This document shows positions 1 through 5,579 of a stretch of 5,579 nucleotides of DNA, one piece after another. Location: assembly GCA_009918225.1 (NCBI GenBank), contig RGEP01000127.1, forward strand, positions 1 through 5,579, written 5' to 3'. The notes under the pieces are model-generated. The model had not been told where the DNA came from. It saw nothing but the letters and a program-made list of their open reading frames with translations, and did not search any database. The DNA comes from Betaproteobacteria bacterium. Its GTDB lineage: Bacteria; Pseudomonadota; Gammaproteobacteria; Burkholderiales; Burkholderiaceae_C. The position numbers and the translations under genes are program-made. Each line of letters starts with the position of its first letter. The first letter of the stretch is position 1.

Positions 1-712
1 AACGGGTCTTGATGTCGGTGATGCGGCCCTCGAATCCATCCACATTGACCATGTCACCGATGCGCACGCTGCGCTCGGCCAGCACCACGAAGCCACTGAC
101 ATAGTTGGCCGCCAGCTTCTGCAGGCCCAGGCCGATGCCCACGCCCAAGGCGCCGCCAAACACCCCAAGAGCCGTCAAGGGAATTCCAGCGGCCGACAAG
201 GCCATCAGCACCCCCACCACCAACAAACCCGTTCGGATGATGTTGACCGCCATCTTGCGCAGGGACAGAGCAGCCGGGTCGTTGGACGGTGCCAGCCGGG
301 TGAGCACCTGCCGCTCCACCGCCGAACTCAGCCACAGGGTGATGAGCAGCACGGCCACCACACTCAGCGCGCCCTCCACCATGGTGCGCAAGCTCACCTT
401 CACGCCACCCAAGCGCCACTGAATGTCGTCCATTTCCTGAAGCAACAAGGGCAGCAGGCCGGTCAGCCACAACACGATGCCGCCCCAAATCACCCAGGAC
501 CACACCCGCTGCAAGCGCTTGACCATCGGTGAATCGGGGAAAGCCGCTCGCAGCACCCGCGCCGACCCCTGCACCACCAGCAAGGCCAGTACAAGGGGCA
601 AGCCCAGGCGCAGCAGCGCTTCCAGCAAAGCGGCCGGTTGCTGCAGCAGGTCCCAGGTCCATTGCGTCTGCCCCAGCCACAGCCCGCTGTCAAAGATCAC
701 GTCGTGCCGCAT
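1..712 (-). CDS. MscS-family mechanosensitive ion channel, C-terminal part cut off by window edge
   Basis: This is the first 237 codons of an inner-membrane channel of the MscS superfamily, which opens under membrane tension and releases solutes during hypo-osmotic shock. The frame is open to base 2, so the soluble C-terminal domain is mostly outside the window. Hydrophobic segments lie at about residues 31-50, 72-91, 113-131 and 153-175. They are followed by the Gly/Ala-rich pore helix at about 178-210 (GALGVGIGLGLQKLAANYVS) and the start of the beta domain (ERSVRIGDMVNVDGFEGRI). That pore-to-beta junction is the signature of the family. With several helices before the pore it looks like the larger MscS-like proteins (YbdG/YnaI type) rather than the minimal three-helix MscS; the exact subfamily is not resolved. 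ATG codons at 718 and 712 are in frame. I chose 712 because GAGGA sits six bases upstream of it and directly abuts 718. It follows the deacetylase gene in an apparent operon. Confidence 0.93.
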   Translation of the reverse strand, partial: MRHDVIFDSGLWLGQTQWTWDLLQQPAALLEALLRLGLPLVLALLVVQGSARVLRAAFPDSPMVKRLQRVWSWVIWGGIVLWLTGLLPLLLQEMDDIQWRLGGVKVSLRTMVEGALSVVAVLLITLWLSSAVERQVLTRLAPSNDPAALSLRKMAVNIIRTGLLVVGVLMALSAAGIPLTALGVFGGALGVGIGLGLQKLAANYVSGFVVLAERSVRIGDMVNVDGFEGRITDIKTR

Positions 713-718
713 ATCCAT

Positions 719-723
719 TCCTC
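719..723 (-). promoter_or_regulatory. Shine-Dalgarno sequence of the MscS-type gene, overlapping the upstream stop codon
   Basis: Read on the minus strand the junction is TGA-GGA-ATG-GAT-ATG. The GAGGA motif includes the last two bases of the deacetylase TGA (724-722). It lies six bases before the ATG at 712 but none before the ATG at 718, which favours 712 as the start. The overlap with the stop codon suggests that ribosomes finishing the deacetylase re-initiate on the channel gene. Confidence 0.6.
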
Positions 724-1657
724 AGCTTCGGCTCAACACACGCAGATGCGCGGCCACGCTGCGCGCCAAGGCTGCGAGGTTGTAGCCGCCTTCCAAGCAA
801 GACACCAAGCGCCCCTGGCAGTGGCGCTGCGCCACGGCCATCAGCTCTTCGGTCATCCAGGCATAGTCATCTTCGACCAAGCCCAACTGGGCCAGACCGT
901 CATCCCGGTGGGCATCAAACCCGGCGGACAGGAACAGCATCTGTGGGGCAAAGCCATCCAACCGCGGTATCCAGTGCTGCCGCACCAACTCGCGTATGGC
1001 CGGACCGCGGCTGTAGGGTGCAACGGGCATGTTCAGCAGGTTGTCCGCGCTCGGCACAGCACCGCTGTAGGGGTACAGCGGATGCTGAAAGAAACTGCAC
1101 ATGAGGATACGACCATCGCCTGCCACGATGTCTTCGGTGCCGTTGCCGTGGTGCACATCAAAGTCGATGATGGCCACCCGCTCCAATCCGCGCACGTCCA
1201 GGGCATGCCGCGCGGCGATCGCCACCTGGTTGAAGAAGCAAAAGCCCATCACGCGGTCACGCGTGGCATGGTGACCCGGCGGTCGAACGCTGCAAAAGGC
1301 GTTGTCGACTTCCCCGTCCAGCACGGCATCCGTGGCAGCCACGGCCGCACCAGCAGCACGAGACACTGCGGCAGCCGTCTGAGGGCATGCGGTGGTGTCG
1401 GGGTCCAGGGCGCGGAACGTACGCTGCTCCTGGAGCTCCTGCAACAGGGCCCAAAGGCTGTGAACGTGGTCGGCACCGTGCGCACGCAACAGCGCAGAGA
1501 CCTCCACATGAGGGGCCTCACGCCACTCCAACTGGGCATCCAGCCCGGTGGACCGAAGGTGCGCCTCAATGGCTGCCAAGCGCGCGGGGGACTCGGGGTG
1601 CCCCGGCCCCATGTCGTGGAGCGCACACTCGCGGTGGGTGTAGAACGCCGTGCTCAT
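722..1657 (-). CDS. Histone deacetylase family (AcuC/acetylpolyamine amidohydrolase-like) zinc deacetylase
   Basis: A complete 311-residue arginase-fold hydrolase of the histone deacetylase superfamily, expected to be cytoplasmic (no signal peptide) and to remove acetyl groups from acetyl-lysine, acetylpolyamines or related amides using zinc. All signatures are visible: an N-terminal HDMGPGHPESPARL (14-27), RPPGHH with the paired catalytic histidines (129-130), DFDVHHGNGT (165-174) with zinc ligands D167 and H169, SAGFDAH (244-250) with the third zinc ligand D248, and EGGYNL (289-294) with the catalytic tyrosine Y292. Length is normal for bacterial single-domain members. The frame is open upstream (ATGs at 1693 and 1702), but the conserved family N-terminus begins about where ATG 1657 places it, so I chose that start; no clear Shine-Dalgarno precedes it. 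Related bacterial proteins include AcuC, AphA and HdaH, and sequence alone does not separate their substrates. The gene leads into the MscS-type gene and is divergent from mltB. Confidence 0.95.
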   Translation of the reverse strand: MSTAFYTHRECALHDMGPGHPESPARLAAIEAHLRSTGLDAQLEWREAPHVEVSALLRAHGADHVHSLWALLQELQEQRTFRALDPDTTACPQTAAAVSRAAGAAVAATDAVLDGEVDNAFCSVRPPGHHATRDRVMGFCFFNQVAIAARHALDVRGLERVAIIDFDVHHGNGTEDIVAGDGRILMCSFFQHPLYPYSGAVPSADNLLNMPVAPYSRGPAIRELVRQHWIPRLDGFAPQMLFLSAGFDAHRDDGLAQLGLVEDDYAWMTEELMAVAQRHCQGRLVSCLEGGYNLAALARSVAAHLRVLSRS

Positions 1658-1691
1658 GCGGGTGATTGTCGCCCGGGCTGCTGCGGGTAGC
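1658..1691. promoter_or_regulatory. Short divergent intergenic gap between deacetylase gene and mltB
   Basis: Only 34 bases separate the chosen start codons of two divergently transcribed genes, so both promoters must lie partly or wholly within the opposite coding sequence. On the plus strand a weak sigma70-like pair can be drawn: TTGTCG at 1666-1671 and TAGCAT at 1688-1693, with 16 bases between. It would start transcription at or beyond the mltB ATG at 1692, so it fits poorly. No convincing Shine-Dalgarno sequence is seen for either gene. I mark the region because regulation must be located here, not because a promoter is identified. Confidence 0.3.
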
Positions 1692-3035
1692 ATGAAGCCC
1701 ATGACCGATCGAACTCGCGGGCGATGGAGCCTGATCAAGGATTGGCGCGGTGCTGGTCGACGCCCTCGCCACGGCCGTGGCCCAGCGGCTCTGCCGACCC
1801 GCCCTGCGTGGTCAGCCGCAGGGCTGCTGGCCGCGGCGCTCGCGTGCCCATCTTCACCGGCCTGGGCCCAGCCCGAAGTGCAACCGACACCGCCTTCGCA
1901 ACAAGAGCCGACCTCCGCCATGAGCCCAGTTGCGGGCATGGTGGCCAGCAGCCCAAGCGCCGCGCCCACCCCTGCGGCGCCAGAGCAGCCCCGCCATCCC
2001 GGTGGCGACTACGGCAGGCGCGAAGAGGTTCGGCAGTTTGCTCACGAGGTGGCACAACGCCATGGGTGGAACCCTGAAGCCACCCTGAGCCTGTTGTCCC
2101 AAGCCCGGTACCTGCCCCGCGTCGCCCAGCTCATCATGCCCCCGCCGGTGGGCACCCCCAAAAACTGGGCGGCCTATCGAAGCCGCTTCATCGAACCCAA
2201 ACGGCTGCAGGCAGGTCAGCAGTTCTGGAATGCGAACGAGCGGCTGCTGCGAAAGGCAGAGCAACGCTACGGGGTACCGGCCTCGCTGATCGTGGGCATC
2301 ATCGGGGTAGAGACCTACTACGGCAAACACCTCGGCGGCTTTCGGGTGTTGGACGCCCTGGCCACGCTGAGCTTTGACTTTCCCAGCGGCCGCAGCGACC
2401 GCAGTGCCTTCTTCCGTGGCGAACTGGAGGCCCTGCTGGTGTGGGCGCGGCGTGAAGGTCGCGCGCCACACGACATCAAGGGCTCCTATGCCGGCGCCAT
2501 CGGCTGGCCCCAATTCATGCCCAGCAGCATCCTGCGGCATGCAGTGGACTTCGATGGCGATGGCCACGTGAACCTGGAACGCAACATGGCCGATGTGATC
2601 GGCAGCGTGGCGAACTTCCTGAAAAACCATGGGTGGACCCCCGGCCTGCCCACCCACTTTCCCGTGGACCCGCCTAGGGATGCAGCAGGCCGCGCTGAGC
2701 TCTTGGCACCCGATATCGTGCCCAGCTTCTCCCCTCAGGACATGGCGGCACGGGGGGCGGTACTCACCGAACGTGCGCTGGAGCACACCGGGCCACTGGC
2801 CCTGGTGGCCCTTGAAAACGGTGGCAGCGAACCGAGCTATGTGGCCGGCACGAGCAACTTCTACACCGTGACCCGCTACAACTGGTCGAGCTATTACGCG
2901 ATGGCCGTGATCGAGTTGGGCCGCGAAGTGCAAGAGGCGAGGATCAAGGCCCGGCCAACAGGCGCCTCCACCAAGGACCCCAAGGCCACGAAACCCGTCA
3001 AACCGCGGGCGCCAGACAAGGCCCAGGCCAGCTAG
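1692..3035 (+). CDS. mltB: Lytic murein transglycosylase B (MltB/Slt35 type), glycoside hydrolase family 103
   Basis: A 447-residue periplasmic enzyme that cleaves the MurNAc-GlcNAc bond of peptidoglycan non-hydrolytically, leaving 1,6-anhydroMurNAc ends, in wall turnover and remodelling. The catalytic glutamate is E207 in IIGVETYYGKHLG. Other family landmarks are SYAGAIGWPQFMPSS (265-279), the EF-hand-like calcium loop DFDGDGHVNL (286-295) followed by DVIGSVANFLKNHGW, and NFYTVTRYNWSSYYAMAV near the end (389-406). The N-terminus is long: a basic stretch to about residue 37, a hydrophobic core (about 40-52) and a likely signal peptidase I site after AWA (59), then a Pro/Ala/Ser-rich linker to about 105. 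The cysteine at 52 (ALAC) is a poor lipobox, so the protein is probably soluble rather than a lipoprotein like E. coli MltB (361 residues). ATGs at 1692 and 1701 are both possible, and the frame also extends upstream to a GTG at 1650. A Lys/Pro-rich tail of about 25 residues ends the protein. Confidence 0.93.
   Translation: MKPMTDRTRGRWSLIKDWRGAGRRPRHGRGPAALPTRPAWSAAGLLAAALACPSSPAWAQPEVQPTPPSQQEPTSAMSPVAGMVASSPSAAPTPAAPEQPRHPGGDYGRREEVRQFAHEVAQRHGWNPEATLSLLSQARYLPRVAQLIMPPPVGTPKNWAAYRSRFIEPKRLQAGQQFWNANERLLRKAEQRYGVPASLIVGIIGVETYYGKHLGGFRVLDALATLSFDFPSGRSDRSAFFRGELEALLVWARREGRAPHDIKGSYAGAIGWPQFMPSSILRHAVDFDGDGHVNLERNMADVIGSVANFLKNHGWTPGLPTHFPVDPPRDAAGRAELLAPDIVPSFSPQDMAARGAVLTERALEHTGPLALVALENGGSEPSYVAGTSNFYTVTRYNWSSYYAMAVIELGREVQEARIKARPTGASTKDPKATKPVKPRAPDKAQAS
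3032..3035. other. CTAG palindrome holding the stop codons of both convergent genes
   Basis: The plus-strand TAG at 3033-3035 ends mltB and the minus-strand TAG at 3034-3032 ends comEC. The genes therefore meet tail to tail with a four-base overlap and no intergenic space, leaving no room for a normal intergenic terminator between them. Confidence 0.9.
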
Positions 3036-5566
3036 GGGCCGTGCCCAGAGCGCTCGTGCGTCACCGGATGATCGTGCCAATGGCGTGGCTGCAGCGCGCG
3101 CCAACAATGCAGCGCATCGCCCTGCCAACGCAGCGCCCCGCACCAAGGGCTGCTCCACAAGGCGATGTCACGGTCGGCGTAGCGCTGCACCACAGCCCGG
3201 GCCGGATGGCCGTAGCGGTTGCGGTATCCCGCTTGGGCCAAGGCCCAGCGCGGCTGCACGGCCTGTAGAAATCCTTCGCTTGAGGATGTCTGGCTGCCAT
3301 GGTGCGGCACGAGCAGGCCGTCGGCACGCAAGGTCGGGCCGCTGTCCAGCTCCACGAGGACGCGCTCCTGTTCGCGCTCCAGGTCCCCGGTCAGAAGCAG
3401 CGAGCGGCCTTGGGCGTCTTCAATCCTCAGGACACAGCTCAGGGCATTGGGCTTGAGCTTGGGGCTCTCATGCCCCAACGGGTGCAGCACCTCAAAGCGC
3501 ACCCCATCCCAGTGCCAGGCTTGCCCACGGCGGCAGGGCGTGTGGGGAGCCCCGAGCTTGAGCAAGGGGTGCGAGGGCTCTAGGCTCGACCGCACCCGTC
3601 GCACCGGCATGGCCTTGAGCACCGATGCAGCACCGCCCACGTGGTCCAGGTCTCGGTGCGTGATCACCAGCTCGTCCAAACGGTGAACGCCCACATGATG
3701 CAGGGCTGGCACCACCACCCGCTCGCCTGCATCGCGCCCCTCGCCCCAGGCGGGTCCTGCATCCAGCAAGAGCGCATGGTGGCGCGTGCGCACCAGCACT
3801 GCGCTGCCCTGCCCCACATCCCAGGCCCACATCTCAAACTGACCGCTTGGGGGCAGGCGCGGGGGCGGCAACATCAAGGGCAGCACCATCACCAGACCGC
3901 TCAGGCGCACCGGCAGGGGCCACTTCATCAAGGCCAAAGCGGCCCCCAACATGGCAACACCCAAAGCCCAGGCGCTGGCACCGGGCACGGGGACCACCGC
4001 CCACGGCAAGCTGACCAAGGCAGCCATCACCGCCCGCAGCGGGTCCACGACCCAGGGCAGCGCGTGCCACAACATCGGCCACCACAAGCCCAACAGGCAC
4101 AAGGGCGTCAACACCAAGGTGATCCAAGGCAGGGCCAGCAGGTTGCCCAACACACCCACCAGAGAGACCTCGCCAAAGCACACCGCCGCCAATGGCGCCA
4201 AGCCCAGTGAGATCAGCAACTGGCTGCGCAGCGGCTGCCACAGGTGCTGCAGGACAGGCCCCGGTAAACGCCTGGAGCCGGGCTCCGTCACGAGCAACAG
4301 CCCCACGGCTGCAAACGAAAGCCAGAACCCCGCTTGGCCCACCGCCCAAGGGTCTATGACCACGATGGGGCCCGCCGCCACGAGCCACACCAACAAGGGT
4401 GGCCAGTTCAATTGCAAGGTGCGGGCCCAGCACACGACCGCCAACATGGCCACGGTGCGTTGGGCCGGCAGGCCCCAGCCGGCCAGCAAGGCGTAGCCCC
4501 ATGCACAGCCGCCACCTATCCATAGGCCCACCCACGGTGCAGGGCACCACAAACAGCCACGCGGCCATCGCCGCCACAGTGCGGCGGCCAAAGGCGCTGC
4601 CAAGGCAGCAAACACCGTGATGTGGGCCCCGCTGATGGACAGCGCATGCGCCACACCCGCGGCTCGGAAGAGTTGCCAGTCCTGTGCATCCACGGACGAC
4701 TGGTCGCCAATCGTCAGACCCGCCACCAAGCCTGCCAGCGCATCGTCCTGCACATGGGCATCGATACGCTCGCGTAAGGCCGCCCGCCACCGATCGGCGT
4801 TGAAGACCGCCGAGTCGTCGGCACCCAGCCGCCGTGCCAAGCCACGGTGGCCCGACGACACAGAGCCTGCAGCTCCCAGGTTCTGCTCAAGAAACCAGCG
4901 CTCCGCATCAAACCCGCCGGGATTGAACGTCCCGTGCGGGCGCTTGAGCGACACCGGCAACTGCCACTGCTCACCGGGCCGCGGCTCGGGTACGGTGGCC
5001 GCCATGAGCAGCTCGACATGGCTGTCCATCCACCAGCCCAGCCAAAGCCGGGGCGGCAGGCCAGCCACCGGGTGTCCCGCCAGATCCTTCGCCGCCACCA
5101 CACGAAAAGCAAACTGCACCCCTTGCTGCGTTCGGCGCGGCAGGCCTTCGATCTCCCCATGCACCAACAGCGGCACGCCCTCTAAGGTGTGGGGCAGCCG
5201 CTGCTCCAGACGCTGGGCTGTGCGCAGCGCGGTGCTGCCATGCGCCACCAATCCCATGCCGATGGCCAAGAGGGCCAGCTGGGCCCACCAAGTCGGCGCG
5301 CAGCGCAATCGCCTCCATGGCCCACCGGCACGCAAGGTGCATGGTTGCCGTGATTCACCAGAGGCCTGTCGGCTGCGTTGCGCCCGCAGGGCCCAGACGG
5401 CCCAAAGCCAGCACAAGGCCAAGCCCAGTCCCAATAACGCCCACATGGCGGCCGCGCGGGGCAGGCTGGGCCACGCGGACAGCAGGGCCACCCCGAGCAC
5501 CCAAGCCACCACCGCAGTGACCCCGCTGGCGACCCAGCGGTGCGCCTCATCTGAAACCTGCTTCAC
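3032..5566 (-). CDS. comEC: ComEC/Rec2 DNA internalization channel
   Basis: An 844-residue polytopic inner-membrane protein, the channel that moves single-stranded DNA into the cytoplasm during natural transformation. The N-terminus has hydrophobic segments (about 12-30, 36-60, 94-109) and a DUF4131-like soluble region that includes HGTFNPGGFDAERW (211-224). The Competence domain follows, with LVAGLTIGDQS (280-290), HALSISGAHI (307-316) and GLPAQRTVAM (365-374), then many membrane segments to about 567. The C-terminal metallo-beta-lactamase-like domain shows WDVGQGSAVLV (582-592), THRDLDHVGG (636-645), LLTGDLE (724-730) and LLVPHHGSQTSS (751-762), the pattern of proteobacterial ComEC proteins, where this domain is proposed to degrade the non-transported strand. 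Length is normal and there is no frameshift. The listed start is GTG 5566; four more in-frame codons without a stop reach the window edge, so an upstream start is possible. Competence itself cannot be concluded, because many species keep comEC without known transformability. Confidence 0.95.
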   Translation of the reverse strand: MKQVSDEAHRWVASGVTAVVAWVLGVALLSAWPSLPRAAAMWALLGLGLALCWLWAVWALRAQRSRQASGESRQPCTLRAGGPWRRLRCAPTWWAQLALLAIGMGLVAHGSTALRTAQRLEQRLPHTLEGVPLLVHGEIEGLPRRTQQGVQFAFRVVAAKDLAGHPVAGLPPRLWLGWWMDSHVELLMAATVPEPRPGEQWQLPVSLKRPHGTFNPGGFDAERWFLEQNLGAAGSVSSGHRGLARRLGADDSAVFNADRWRAALRERIDAHVQDDALAGLVAGLTIGDQSSVDAQDWQLFRAAGVAHALSISGAHITVFAALAAPLAAALWRRWPRGCLWCPAPWVGLWIGGGCAWGYALLAGWGLPAQRTVAMLAVVCWARTLQLNWPPLLVWLVAAGPIVVIDPWAVGQAGFWLSFAAVGLLLVTEPGSRRLPGPVLQHLWQPLRSQLLISLGLAPLAAVCFGEVSLVGVLGNLLALPWITLVLTPLCLLGLWWPMLWHALPWVVDPLRAVMAALVSLPWAVVPVPGASAWALGVAMLGAALALMKWPLPVRLSGLVMVLPLMLPPPRLPPSGQFEMWAWDVGQGSAVLVRTRHHALLLDAGPAWGEGRDAGERVVVPALHHVGVHRLDELVITHRDLDHVGGAASVLKAMPVRRVRSSLEPSHPLLKLGAPHTPCRRGQAWHWDGVRFEVLHPLGHESPKLKPNALSCVLRIEDAQGRSLLLTGDLEREQERVLVELDSGPTLRADGLLVPHHGSQTSSSEGFLQAVQPRWALAQAGYRNRYGHPARAVVQRYADRDIALWSSPWCGALRWQGDALHCWRALQPRHWHDHPVTHERSGHGP

Positions 5567-5579
5567 GCGCTCAATGTAG

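Noticed and set aside
636..645. Residues 636-645 of ComEC (numbers are residues, not bases): THRDLDHVGG lacks the second histidine of the classic HxHxDH motif, suggesting a damaged metal site
   Set aside because: Proteobacterial ComEC proteins commonly carry an Asp at this position, so this is typical of the family and not a lesion.
638..1690. A 350-codon plus-strand open frame lying across the deacetylase gene
   Set aside because: It is antisense to a gene with complete catalytic motifs. Its product is Gly/Arg/His/Gln-rich with no recognisable domain, as expected from the complementary strand of GC-rich coding DNA.
1666..1693. TTGTCG/TAGCAT as the mltB promoter
   Set aside because: Each box matches only four of six consensus bases, and transcription would begin at or after the preferred start codon. 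It is kept only as a note in the intergenic entry.
3020..3040. Possible hairpin GGCCC/GGGCC around the shared stop codons as a bidirectional terminator
   Set aside because: The stem is only five pairs with an 11-base loop and no T-tract on either side. Such stems are common by chance in this composition.
1854..3158. A 434-codon minus-strand open frame across mltB and the comEC end
   Set aside because: It lies opposite the clear MltB domain, overlaps comEC on its own strand in another frame, and shows no family signature. It is a shadow of high GC content.
4617..5579. A 320-codon plus-strand open frame opposite the start of comEC
   Set aside because: Its product is rich in Ser, Arg, Pro and Ala without motifs, while the minus strand encodes recognisable ComEC segments throughout.

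Overview
The window is GC-rich chromosomal DNA (roughly two thirds G+C by eye) and is almost completely filled by four protein genes. Their sequences resemble those of Betaproteobacteria, most likely a Burkholderiales/Comamonadaceae-type organism. That placement is inferred from composition and protein style, not from a marker gene. I see no RNA gene, mobile element, CRISPR array or long repeat.

Left part (1-1657, minus strand): two genes that read like an operon. The first transcribed is a complete histone-deacetylase-fold (AcuC/AphA-type) zinc deacetylase at 722-1657. It is followed, almost without a gap, by an MscS-type mechanosensitive channel that runs off the left edge of the window. 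The Shine-Dalgarno sequence of the channel lies inside the deacetylase stop codon region, so the two are probably translationally coupled.

Middle (1658-3035): a 34-base divergent gap separates the deacetylase start from mltB, which lies on the plus strand. MltB is a periplasmic lytic murein transglycosylase with an intact catalytic glutamate, a calcium-binding loop and an unusually long N-terminal region.

Right part (3032-5566, minus strand): comEC (rec2), the inner-membrane DNA-uptake channel of natural transformation, with its N-terminal DUF4131-like region, polytopic Competence domain and C-terminal metallo-beta-lactamase-like domain all present. It converges on mltB, and the two stop codons share the palindrome CTAG. 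The GTG start lies 13 bases from the right edge and the frame stays open to that edge, so the true start could be outside the window.

Three of the four products act at the cell envelope (channel, peptidoglycan lyase, DNA importer), but the gene arrangement does not show that they work together. No undescribed system is evident. The points worth a second look are tight gene-border arrangements and the unknown substrate of the deacetylase.
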